Shown piece by piece: positions 16,624 through 27,977 of a stretch of 33,825 bases of DNA (position 1 is the first letter of the stretch; each line of letters begins with the position of its first letter). The stretch is taken from assembly GCA_017403285.1 (NCBI GenBank), contig JAFQOI010000111.1, positions 1-33,825 of the forward strand, given 5' to 3'. This stretch comes from a bacterium (GTDB taxonomy: Bacteria; Cyanobacteriota; Vampirovibrionia; Gastranaerophilales; Gastranaerophilaceae). Made by a program: the position numbers and the translations under genes. The notes beneath the pieces were generated by a model, which worked only from the letters and a program-made list of their open reading frames with translations, was not told the origin of the DNA and ran no database searches.

Positions 16624-17184
16624 TTAAATAAAATAATTAAGTATAACGCCTCCAATTGCACCAAGTAGAATTGTTATTAAAGGATTTTTTTTAAAAAATG
16701 ACATAGATATTAGTAAAACTATAAATAATCCGAACTGTTTTATATCTATGCTTTCAAAATTTATTTCCTTTGTATTAAATAGTTCAGTAAATAAAAGTGA
16801 AATTCCAATTGATAACAATAAAGCGCAAGCCGCTGGTCTTAATCCCATAAATAAATTTTTGATTGTATCATTATTTTGTAATTTTGAAAATAATTTCGTA
16901 ATTAATATTGTAATAATGAAAGGAACAATTAGCATTGAAAAAGTCGAAACAGTTGAACCTAGTATTCCTGCTGTTTTGAATCCTGCATATGTTGCCATAT
17001 TAATTCCAATTGGACCAGGTGTTATGTTCGATATTGCAATCATATTAGTAAGTTCTTCAATGCTAAACCAATTATATTTATCTTGAATATGAAATAAAAA
17101 TGGTATAGCAGCATAACCACCACCGATTGCAAATATTCCTATTTGTGCAAATTCATAGCAAAGTAAAAAATATAGTTTAAGCAT
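16624..17184 (-). CDS. chrA: Chromate transporter-family protein, second half-size subunit
   Basis: This 186-residue membrane protein has one CHR domain with five to six helices. Family motifs are FAIGGGYAAIPFL near the N-terminus and NITPGPIGINMATYAGF in the middle. Full-length ChrA has two such domains; here each is encoded by its own gene, the known short-chain pair arrangement. It starts 8 bp inside the end of its partner, which implies coupled translation and probable heterodimer formation. Family members export chromate by proton-coupled transport, but many CHR-domain pairs in anaerobes are uncharacterised, so the true substrate is uncertain. It converges on cysE. Confidence 0.85.
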   Translation of the reverse strand: MLKLYFLLCYEFAQIGIFAIGGGYAAIPFLFHIQDKYNWFSIEELTNMIAISNITPGPIGINMATYAGFKTAGILGSTVSTFSMLIVPFIITILITKLFSKLQNNDTIKNLFMGLRPAACALLLSIGISLLFTELFNTKEINFESIDIKQFGLFIVLLISMSFFKKNPLITILLGAIGGVILNYFI

Positions 17185-17725
17185 TTTTTACTCCTTTTAT
17201 TTTGCTATAAAAGATTGCACTAAATCCTGCTCCAATAATGACAAGTGTTGGTGATGTTTTGCAAAAGAGTAAAATTAGTAAAATTATTGAAAACAAAATG
17301 TATGTAAAAATAGAATTTACACTTTTTTTCCACAAATCTTTTACCGTTAAAATAACAAGAACAATAACAGCAGTTCTAATTCCTTTAAATGCTGCTTGTA
17401 CTATTTCTAAATTCGCGAAATTAGACAGTAGCATTGCAAATAATAAAATAATTATAAATGATGGCACAACTATACCCATAATTGCCGCAATTGCTCCTTG
17501 TAATTTTTTTATTTTATAGCCTGTTATTGTTGCGATATTTGCTGCAATTATTCCCGGAATACATTGACTTATTGCGTATAAATCAACAAGTTCTTCGTCT
17601 GTTATCCATTTCCTTTCATCAACTATATATTTTTTTAATAGTGGAACTATTACATAGCCACCGCCAAGTAGTTGAATGCCAATAATGAAAAATATTTTAA
17701 ATATTTCAATTAGAGATTTATTCAT
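17177..17725 (-). CDS. chrA: Chromate transporter-family protein, first half-size subunit
   Basis: This 182-residue CHR-domain protein is the upstream member of the pair. It shows the LLGGGYVIVPLLKKYIV and CIPGIIAANIATITGYKI motifs that mirror FAIGGGY and PGPIGINMATYAGF in its partner. It has about five to six membrane helices and a basic C-terminus. The ATG at 17725 lies within a 78-bp divergent gap shared with the HNH gene. It should act with the downstream subunit as an antiparallel heterodimer. Chromate or sulfate-like oxyanion export is the family annotation, not something shown here. Confidence 0.85.
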   Translation of the reverse strand: MNKSLIEIFKIFFIIGIQLLGGGYVIVPLLKKYIVDERKWITDEELVDLYAISQCIPGIIAANIATITGYKIKKLQGAIAAIMGIVVPSFIIILLFAMLLSNFANLEIVQAAFKGIRTAVIVLVILTVKDLWKKSVNSIFTYILFSIILLILLFCKTSPTLVIIGAGFSAIFYSKIKGVKNA

Positions 17726-17803
17726 AGAAAAATTATCTCACAAATAACCTTAATTGGTTTAAAAAACAACAAAATAGGGAATACTACAATTGTAGGAGTT
17801 AAT

Positions 17804-18316
17804 ATGCAAAAAGTCTTACTTCTCGATAAAGAAAATAGACCAATCAATTTCTGCACTTGGAAAAGGGCACTAATTCTTTTGTTAAAAGGTAAGGCTGAAA
17901 CGGCCCGATATTTAAATGAATTAGATAGTATGATTAAAGTCAATAATATATTAATTCCACGTGTAATTAAATTAACTTATGATTTGGCAGTTCAATATAA
18001 AGAACTGCCTTTTTGTCGTGAAAATATTTTAGTTCGAGATGAGTTCGTTTGTCAGTATTGTGGCAAAAAATTTCCTGCGGAGGAACTTACATTAGACCAT
18101 GTTTATCCGAAATCAAGATTGGGTCCCGATATATGGGAAAATATAGTTGCTTGTTGTAAAGAATGCAATCAGAAAAAAGCTGATAGAACTCCAAAAGAAG
18201 CTAGAATGAAATTATTAAGAAGACCGTATCGTCCAAAAGATTACATGAAGTTCGAATTAAAAAAATATCCCGAGTCTGTTGTAAAATATTGGCAGGAATA
18301 TTTTGAAGCATCTTAA
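17804..18316 (+). CDS. HNH endonuclease domain protein
   Basis: This 170-residue protein carries a complete HNH fold at residues about 80-135. A zinc pair C83/C86 lies in FVCQYCGKKF. The catalytic D98-H99 lies in LTLDHVYPKSRLG, N113 in WENIVACC, and a second zinc pair is C118/C121 in CCKECNQKKADRTP. The N-terminal 75 residues (KVLLLDKENRPINFCTWKRALILLLKGKAE) match the extension common in cyanobacterial HNH proteins of this size. These stand-alone HNH proteins are widespread and conserved, but their cellular role is not settled. There is no methylase or restriction subunit nearby. AGGAG lies five bases before the ATG. The stop overlaps the convergent neighbour's stop by three bases. Confidence 0.87.
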   Translation: MQKVLLLDKENRPINFCTWKRALILLLKGKAETARYLNELDSMIKVNNILIPRVIKLTYDLAVQYKELPFCRENILVRDEFVCQYCGKKFPAEELTLDHVYPKSRLGPDIWENIVACCKECNQKKADRTPKEARMKLLRRPYRPKDYMKFELKKYPESVVKYWQEYFEAS

Positions 18317-19113
18317 TCAATTATAAGTTCAGGATGTCTTTGTGAACAAAAATCGCCTAATTCTTTTGTTGAGCGTGCCGTAAGTGGTCTATCTAGATTA
18401 ACTTTGATTTTTTGAATCATTTCATAATTATCTTCATCAAAAGGCAAATGTCTTTCAGCCATGCTAACTCGAAATAAAGAGCGATTCATTCTTGCTGCTT
18501 CTCTCATTTTGTTTTTCGCAAATACTTGATTATATTTCCCAATTGCTCCAGATAAACTATCACAATATGGAAGCCAAGGATCGATTACTATTAAATCATT
18601 TTTTCTGGGATTTTCTTTTCCCATTGCTGTAACAACAAGGGCGTGGTCAATTGGATCTCTATGCCAATATTCTATTTGTTTTGTTTTTTTATTCATGAAT
18701 TGTGTATCAACAAATAAATTTACTTCTTTTCCATCATAGATACCGTTTGCGGCTAGTGCTGCAAGTACTGCAACTGATGCCTCATGACAATTTCCTGCTT
18801 TTAACTGTTCTAATCCTAATATTGTTGGGGCATATCCGATTTTTATATCATCATATTTGTACTTTATTTCATCTGAAAATAGTTTATCTTCAAAAGTTCT
18901 TATTTTATCAATTTTTTTCCAAATTTTATCCGAAAGTTTTTTGACAAAGCCCTGAGATCTTGCTTTCTTTGATGAATAAAAAGTATCTATAAAACTACAA
19001 CTTTGCATTGGAAAAACATTCCTAGTTGTGCGCATAATTTTATCAGCTTTTTTAATATCGCTATTTTTTGCGCAAAAAGATACAGAATGGTTTGTTTGTA
19101 ATGATACGTTCAT
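18313..19113 (-). CDS. Papain/transglutaminase-like Cys-His-Asp protein with N-terminal SF tag
   Basis: I do not recognise a named family for this 266-residue protein. Three segments fit a cysteine-protease or transglutaminase-type triad in the right order: C109 in AGNCHEASVAVLAAL, H157 in PIDHALVVTAMG, and D178 in LIVIDPWLPY. The GNCxE start of a helix and the HALVV and DPW strands resemble YopT-like and transglutaminase-like folds. It could therefore be a peptidase, deamidase or amide-forming enzyme. The start is placed at the ATG at 19113; an in-frame TTG at 19131 would only add a hydrophobic stub. The N-terminus MNVSLQTNHSVSFCAKN carries a variant of the tag seen on three other proteins here. 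There is no signal peptide. It is last in the ligA-his run, 42 bp after hisB. Confidence 0.55.
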   Translation of the reverse strand: MNVSLQTNHSVSFCAKNSDIKKADKIMRTTRNVFPMQSCSFIDTFYSSKKARSQGFVKKLSDKIWKKIDKIRTFEDKLFSDEIKYKYDDIKIGYAPTILGLEQLKAGNCHEASVAVLAALAANGIYDGKEVNLFVDTQFMNKKTKQIEYWHRDPIDHALVVTAMGKENPRKNDLIVIDPWLPYCDSLSGAIGKYNQVFAKNKMREAARMNRSLFRVSMAERHLPFDEDNYEMIQKIKVNLDRPLTARSTKELGDFCSQRHPELIID

Positions 19114-19155
19114 AATCAATACAAAAATCAAACATGTTATTTTTTGCGGTTTAAA

Positions 19156-19740
19156 TTATAGAATGCCTTTTGTTGATGGTATTTTTTCAAGATTTTTTTC
19201 ATCTATAGATACTGCAATTTTTAGTGCTCTTGCAAATGATTTAAATACCCCTTCAATAATATGGTGAGTATCTGAACCATCTAGCATTTTTATGTGGATT
19301 GTCATCAAAGATGCTTGTGCAAAACTTGAGAAAAAGTGAGGTAAAATAACAGTTTCAAAATCTGACGTTTTTTCATCTACAACTGTAACATCAGTCTTTG
19401 AAAAGATTCTACCAGAAATATCTACAACACTTAAAATGAGCGCTTCATCCATTGGGAGAATTTTCTCTCCATATCTTGTAATTCCTTTTTTATCTCCAAG
19501 AGCATCTTTTAATGCACTTCCTAATGTAATTGCAACATCTTCTACCACGTGATGATTATCTTTATCATATGAAGTAACATCAATATTTAAGTCAAATCCA
19601 GAGTGATGCGCAAATTGTTCAAGCATATGGTCAAAAAACTTTATTCCTGTATTTATTTTATATTCACCATTTCCATCAATATTCAATTTTACAAAAACTT
19701 GTGTTTCATTTGTTTTTCTAGTTTTTTCACACTGTCTCAT
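19156..19740 (-). CDS. hisB: Imidazoleglycerol-phosphate dehydratase
   Basis: This 194-residue, stand-alone HisB catalyses the sixth step of histidine synthesis, from imidazoleglycerol phosphate to imidazoleacetol phosphate. The two-manganese histidine clusters are intact: FFDHMLEQFAHHSGFD (35-50), DNHHVVEDVAITLG (61-74), a PHFF segment, and DTHHIIEGVFKSFARAL near the end. The phosphatase domain fused to HisB in E. coli is absent; the preceding gene carries a HAD phosphatase instead. The start overlaps the end of the hisC-HAD gene by 14 bp, implying translational coupling. Its product is the direct substrate of the HisC half of that neighbour. Confidence 0.95.
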   Translation of the reverse strand: MRQCEKTRKTNETQVFVKLNIDGNGEYKINTGIKFFDHMLEQFAHHSGFDLNIDVTSYDKDNHHVVEDVAITLGSALKDALGDKKGITRYGEKILPMDEALILSVVDISGRIFSKTDVTVVDEKTSDFETVILPHFFSSFAQASLMTIHIKMLDGSDTHHIIEGVFKSFARALKIAVSIDEKNLEKIPSTKGIL

Positions 19741-21454
19741 ATTTTTGCTCCATCAATGTTTTAATTTCGTTTACTGAATTAATGACTTTTTTTGCTCCAC
19801 TGTTTATAAGTCTTTGTCTTAAATCGTCAGACTTATCCTGAGGTGGAAGTGTTCCAATTGGAAAATATCCTGCATTTTTTGCACAAGTCATATCATCAAT
19901 AGTATCACCAAAATAAAAATATTCTTTTGATATTGTTAGGTCTTTTATTAAATTGAGACCATAAGAATCTGGTTTACCTTTTCCTTCTGGAATATCATCT
20001 GTAGTTATTATTGGATAAAAGAATTTTTCCACATTGTTTTTCTTTAGTGCAAATTCTGCTTCTTTTCTTAGTCTTCCAGTGAAAACAGATAAATTATAGT
20101 TTTTTGAAAGTTCTTCAAATAAATTACTATCAAATAGCGGTGTTTCGATATTGATTAAGCCTTTTCCGTCATTCCAATAAATTTCCTGAAAAGAGTTAAC
20201 GATTTCAGTGTATGAAATGTTTATACCATCCTTTTTTAATAAAAACTGAGTTAAATCCCAATCATTATTCATTCCCCCTTGGTTTTTAACACTTTGAATT
20301 TCTTCTTGTGTTGTTTCTTTTCCAGAAAATTTTTCATAAGTTTTCATAATAGTTTGTCTATATGAAATTGCATTAATCAAAACGCCATCCATATCAAAAA
20401 CTAATGAAGGCTTTATTGTTAGTGCTTCTTTTATTGATTCAATCCCTTTTTTTGTAGGAATTGTTATTCTAATATGATTTTCTAATAAACTACCTTTTTT
20501 AAATAATTTTACTGAAATATTTTTATCAATTAATTTTCTATAAATAAATTCGGCTTTTTGTTTAAAATCAACTAACAAAAAGTTTGCATATGACTCATAG
20601 ACAATTCCACCAAGTGTTTCGAGGAAATTTTTTAATTCTTTTTTTGATTCAATAATTTCATTTTTGACATTTATAAAATAATCAACGTCATCAAGAGCAG
20701 CAATACCTGCTTTCATTGCAAAAGCATTAACGCTGAATGGGCTTACAACTTTTTTTAAATTATCAATGTTGTCTTTTGTACTAATTATATAACCAAGTCT
20801 AAGACCAGCAAGGGCAAAATCTTTAGAAAAAGATTTGACAACAAAAACATTATCGTATTTATTTACTAACTCCTTATAGGTAATATCTGAATAATTTGCA
20901 TAAGTTTCATCTATAATAATGGCTTTATCTTTTGCTGTATCACAAATTTTTATTATATCTTGTTGTTGAATTATGTTACCTGTAGGATTGTTTGGAGTTG
21001 CAATATATACAACTTTTATATTCGGATTTTCTAATTCCTTTAAAAACGCATTTATAGGGAAACACCATTTTTCTTCAAAAGGAACTTTTATAACATTTCC
21101 ACCTTGAATTTGCGTATATACAATTGGCATATAAAAAGATACGTCAAGAGTAAGTAATGACTCGCCTTCTTCTAAATATGTTTGAATAATTGCTGCAATT
21201 GACTCATCTGCGCCATTTGTTACTTTTATATTTTCTATGTTAAAGCCTTGGTATTTTGCAATTTTTTCTGACAATTCTCCGTAAAATGGGTAAAAACTAA
21301 TATTTGAAAATTCACAATTTTTTAGTGCTTTAATTACCTTAGGAGATGCTCCATAATTATTTTCATTTGAGTCTATTTTTATTTCCCAATCTATCCCATA
21401 CATTGGGACGGGATAGCCTGACATGTTTTCTACTGATTTTTTTGGTTTTAACAT
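19727..21454 (-). CDS. hisC: Histidinol-phosphate aminotransferase fused to HAD phosphatase
   Basis: This 575-residue protein has two enzymes in one chain. Residues 1-348 are a type I PLP aminotransferase of the HisC group, with ATPNNPTGN at 152-160 and the PLP lysine K211 in SFSKDFALAGLRLGY. Residues about 350-575 are a HAD-IA hydrolase: nucleophile D354 and D356 in VFDMDGVLIN, threonine in FTGR, lysine in EGKGKPDSYG, and acidic GDTIDDM. HisC converts imidazoleacetol phosphate to histidinol phosphate, and the HAD half is well placed to be the histidinol-phosphate phosphatase, the next step. I recall a related cyanobacterial/halobacterial HAD-IA subfamily linked to histidine genes, which supports this but does not prove it. 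It starts six bases after the SIMPL gene's stop. Confidence 0.88.
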   Translation of the reverse strand: MLKPKKSVENMSGYPVPMYGIDWEIKIDSNENNYGASPKVIKALKNCEFSNISFYPFYGELSEKIAKYQGFNIENIKVTNGADESIAAIIQTYLEEGESLLTLDVSFYMPIVYTQIQGGNVIKVPFEEKWCFPINAFLKELENPNIKVVYIATPNNPTGNIIQQQDIIKICDTAKDKAIIIDETYANYSDITYKELVNKYDNVFVVKSFSKDFALAGLRLGYIISTKDNIDNLKKVVSPFSVNAFAMKAGIAALDDVDYFINVKNEIIESKKELKNFLETLGGIVYESYANFLLVDFKQKAEFIYRKLIDKNISVKLFKKGSLLENHIRITIPTKKGIESIKEALTIKPSLVFDMDGVLINAISYRQTIMKTYEKFSGKETTQEEIQSVKNQGGMNNDWDLTQFLLKKDGINISYTEIVNSFQEIYWNDGKGLINIETPLFDSNLFEELSKNYNLSVFTGRLRKEAEFALKKNNVEKFFYPIITTDDIPEGKGKPDSYGLNLIKDLTISKEYFYFGDTIDDMTCAKNAGYFPIGTLPPQDKSDDLRQRLINSGAKKVINSVNEIKTLMEQKYETV

Positions 21455-21460
21455 AATTTC

Positions 21461-22204
21461 CTATTTTACATAAAAATTAGCGTTTATATAAATGCGAACT
21501 TTAACTTTTCCTGATTCAACAGGCGTAGAGGCTTCTTCTATTGCTACAGAATCCAAGTTCCCAGCCGCTTTACTTATATAAAATCTGCCATTTGAAACAT
21601 TAGATTCAACAGAGCAGGAAGCACCAATTGATTTTATACCATCTAAAGATGTCCCTGCTGCTTTTGCAAGTATGGCTGCTTGTTTTGTCAAAGAATCCAT
21701 TAATTGTGGATACATTTCATTGCAAGCAGTATTTTCATTTTCATATGAAAAGTACAAGCCATCAATTCTATTTGCACCATTCTTTATTGCTAAGTCAATT
21801 AGACTGGATACATTTTCTATGCTTGATGTTTTTACTGTAACTGAATTAGTAGCTGAATAATTTTTTATTATTCTTTTTCCATCCTTGTTTGTTGCATAAA
21901 TTGGGCTTACTGAAAAGTTTGTTGTTGTAATAACATCAGTTTTGGTATTTGTTATTTTTTTTAGTGCATTAATAATTTGATTTGAAGTTGTATTGTTGTC
22001 AGACGATGCTTTTTGTGCTGTCTCTGCTGTATTTTCTATAGCAAAAGTAACTCTTGCTGTATTTGGTTCAACTTCAATATATTTTGATGCATTTAATGAA
22101 ACATATCCTGCATCTTTTTTTGTTTCAACTAAGGATGCATTTGCTGTTTGATTATATGAAAATAACAAAAGACATAATGCTAGTGTTAAATAAAATTTTC
22201 GCAT
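21461..22204 (-). CDS. SIMPL (DUF541) domain periplasmic protein
   Basis: This 247-residue exported protein has a classical signal peptide, MRKFYLTLALCLLLFSYNQ, ending at a likely ANA-S cleavage site. The mature part matches the SIMPL/DUF541 (YggE-like) family. It has an early strand YIEVEPNTARVTFAIENTAE and a middle part SVSPIYATNKDGKRIIKNYSATNSVTVK, followed by NGANRIDGLYF. The family forms ring-like oligomers in the periplasm and is linked to oxidative stress or envelope roles, without a defined reaction. It is the third gene of the ligA run, two bases after the small membrane protein, and precedes hisC by six bases. Confidence 0.85.
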   Translation of the reverse strand: MRKFYLTLALCLLLFSYNQTANASLVETKKDAGYVSLNASKYIEVEPNTARVTFAIENTAETAQKASSDNNTTSNQIINALKKITNTKTDVITTTNFSVSPIYATNKDGKRIIKNYSATNSVTVKTSSIENVSSLIDLAIKNGANRIDGLYFSYENENTACNEMYPQLMDSLTKQAAILAKAAGTSLDGIKSIGASCSVESNVSNGRFYISKAAGNLDSVAIEEASTPVESGKVKVRIYINANFYVK

Positions 22205-22206
22205 AA

Positions 22207-26055
<3,849 letters not shown>

Positions 26056-27060
26056 ATGAATATATTTAATAATCTATTTGAAAAGAAAAAATATCTTGAT
26101 TGTCCTTTTATGAAAAATTCACTACACTTTTTCTATGATGCTGTTCGTGCCTGCTGTGTTAACGTATCTGGTCCTGTTTTTTATTCTGATTATAAAGGAG
26201 AAAATATTGATTTTGACTATATCTATAACGAACGTAAAAAAGTTTTTGATGGAATTTTAACGGCTAAAGAAAAAAAATATATTCCTGCTTGTTGTGAAAA
26301 TTGCTGTGATGTAGAAAAATTCTTTGTTGATGATAAACCTCAATCTTTCAATAATGAAATAAAAACTGTATATTTTCATAATCACATGTCCTGTAATGCT
26401 AGATGTGTCTACTGTTCATACGATTACTTTGATAGAGGATATGGGTATGATGTTCTTAATTTTGTTAAAGATATGATAGAAAGAAGAATTCTTTTGCCTG
26501 ATGCATCTATCTATATGTCTGGTGGTGAAATAACAATTACAAATGAGTTTGAAGAATTACTATCTTTGCTTTTATCATATATGAATAATAAAGTTGAGAT
26601 TTTAACTTCTGGTATTAAATATTGTAAATCAATTCAAGAAGCTTTTAGTAAAGACAAGTGCAAATTAATAATTTCTCTTGATTCTGGCAACAAAAATGTA
26701 TATGAAAAAATAAAAAAAGTAGATTGTTTTGACAAAGTAGTACAAAATCTAAAAGATTATATAAGTTTTTCTGATAATGCGAAATCAAATATTTTATTAA
26801 AATACATCATTGTTGACGGAATAAATGATACAGTTCAAGAAATTGAAGATTTTCTTAAATTAGCTTCTGAACTTGGTATTTTAAATGTAAGAATTGATTT
26901 TGACTTTGTTAAATACCGTTTTTCTGATGCCGTAAAACTTCCAAAACATTATTTTGAATTAATAGAATATTTTGATACAAGCGCAAAAGAAAAAAATCTT
27001 TCAATAAATACTTATGGTCAAATAGAAGCAATACTACAAAAAGCAAAAGAAAATGGATAA
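26056..27060 (+). CDS. Radical SAM enzyme with Cys-rich N-terminus, function unknown
   Basis: This 334-residue protein has the radical SAM cluster motif C113-x3-C117-x2-C120 in MSCNARCVYCSYD. The SAM-binding GGE motif follows in YMSGGEITITNEF, and the later strands LIISLDSGNKNVYEKIKK complete the barrel. The first 100 residues carry seven further cysteines (C16, C33, C34, C79, C80, C83, C84) in patterns such as DCPFMKNSLHFF and VRACCVN that resemble a SPASM-like auxiliary cluster site, here placed before the barrel. It would bind one SAM-cleaving cluster and possibly one more. It begins directly at the decarboxylase stop, and its end overlaps the exporter gene by 8 bp. The substrate is unknown. 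The context suggests modification of an amino acid or amine product. Confidence 0.75.
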   Translation: MNIFNNLFEKKKYLDCPFMKNSLHFFYDAVRACCVNVSGPVFYSDYKGENIDFDYIYNERKKVFDGILTAKEKKYIPACCENCCDVEKFFVDDKPQSFNNEIKTVYFHNHMSCNARCVYCSYDYFDRGYGYDVLNFVKDMIERRILLPDASIYMSGGEITITNEFEELLSLLLSYMNNKVEILTSGIKYCKSIQEAFSKDKCKLIISLDSGNKNVYEKIKKVDCFDKVVQNLKDYISFSDNAKSNILLKYIIVDGINDTVQEIEDFLKLASELGILNVRIDFDFVKYRFSDAVKLPKHYFELIEYFDTSAKEKNLSINTYGQIEAILQKAKENG

Positions 27061-27913
27061 AATTTTACTTCTATTATTTATACTTATACGAATTTTTTCT
27101 AGTCCAGTTGCAAGTATTTTTCAAAAAAAACTTTCTAGTATTTATTCTTCTTTCACTATAAATTTTTATACATATTTTATACTAAGTATACTGTGTTTAT
27201 ACAACTGTAAACAACTCATATCTTTTGATTATACTGTTCAATTTATAGTGCTTGTATTTTCTTGTGGCTTTTTATGCACTATAGGTATGCTTTGTATGAT
27301 AAAGGCAGTTAATATAGGTGAAATATCAGTCTTGGGGCCTATAAATTCATATAAAAGTATTATTGGATTGATTATTGCATTTTTCTTATTAAAAGAAATA
27401 CCATCAATAACTGCATTAATTGGTGTTATTCTTATAATATTTGGAAGCAGATATATTTTTATAGATGAAAAAAACGGATTTAATTTTTCTTTATTAAAAC
27501 GCAAGGATATTCAACTTAGATTTTTAGCAATGACTTTGACTGCAATAGAAGCAGTTTTATTAAAGAAGATAATAATTATTTCATCTGTTGAAATTTGCTT
27601 TATGTTTTGGTGTTTTATGGGGCTATTTTGGTCGTTTTTATTACTGCTTTTAACAGGAAAACCTACAAAAGTAAATTCATTTAAATCTTTTGTATCAATT
27701 TTTGTTATATCTTTATGTCTAGGGTTAATGCAGTATTCTACAAATTTTGTTTTTGAGAGAATGGATGTTGGTCTTTCCTTGTCTGTTTTTCAGCTCTCTT
27801 CTATTGTTACCGTCCTGTTTGGTTGGAAAATTTTTAAAGAAACAAACATTAGATTAAAATTATTTGGATGTTTAATAATGATTATTGGTTCTTGTTTGAT
27901 TCTAATTAAATAA
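27053..27913 (+). CDS. EamA/DMT-family transporter
   Basis: This 286-residue membrane protein has about ten hydrophobic helices arranged as two five-helix EamA repeats. Family features are the helix-end segment ISVLGPINSYKSIIGLIIAFFLLKEIPS in repeat one and its counterpart DVGLSLSVFQLSSIVTVLFGWKIFKETN in repeat two. Members export amino acids, amines, nucleosides or other small metabolites. The start lies 8 bp inside the radical SAM gene, so the two are translationally coupled. It is the last gene of the cassette and the likely exporter, or less often importer, of what the two enzymes make. No substrate can be read from the sequence. Confidence 0.82.
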   Translation: MDKILLLLFILIRIFSSPVASIFQKKLSSIYSSFTINFYTYFILSILCLYNCKQLISFDYTVQFIVLVFSCGFLCTIGMLCMIKAVNIGEISVLGPINSYKSIIGLIIAFFLLKEIPSITALIGVILIIFGSRYIFIDEKNGFNFSLLKRKDIQLRFLAMTLTAIEAVLLKKIIIISSVEICFMFWCFMGLFWSFLLLLLTGKPTKVNSFKSFVSIFVISLCLGLMQYSTNFVFERMDVGLSLSVFQLSSIVTVLFGWKIFKETNIRLKLFGCLIMIIGSCLILIK

Positions 27914-27960
27914 TTTTTTACTAACAAAATAATTTATTTTTATTTTTTATACTCTGTGAT

Positions 27961-27977
27961 AGGGAGTAAATGTTTTG
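27961..27977 (+). promoter_or_regulatory. Ribosome binding site setting a TTG start
   Basis: AGGGAG (27961-27966) lies eight bases before the TTG at 27975, which starts the AAA+ frame. An ATG at 27970 is a decoy: it reads ATG TTT TGA and stops at once. Confidence 0.7.

Noticed and set aside
16624-17725. A single chrA gene broken by a frameshift.
   Set aside because: Each half has its own ATG and a complete CHR domain with an 8-bp overlap, the known two-gene ChrA arrangement.
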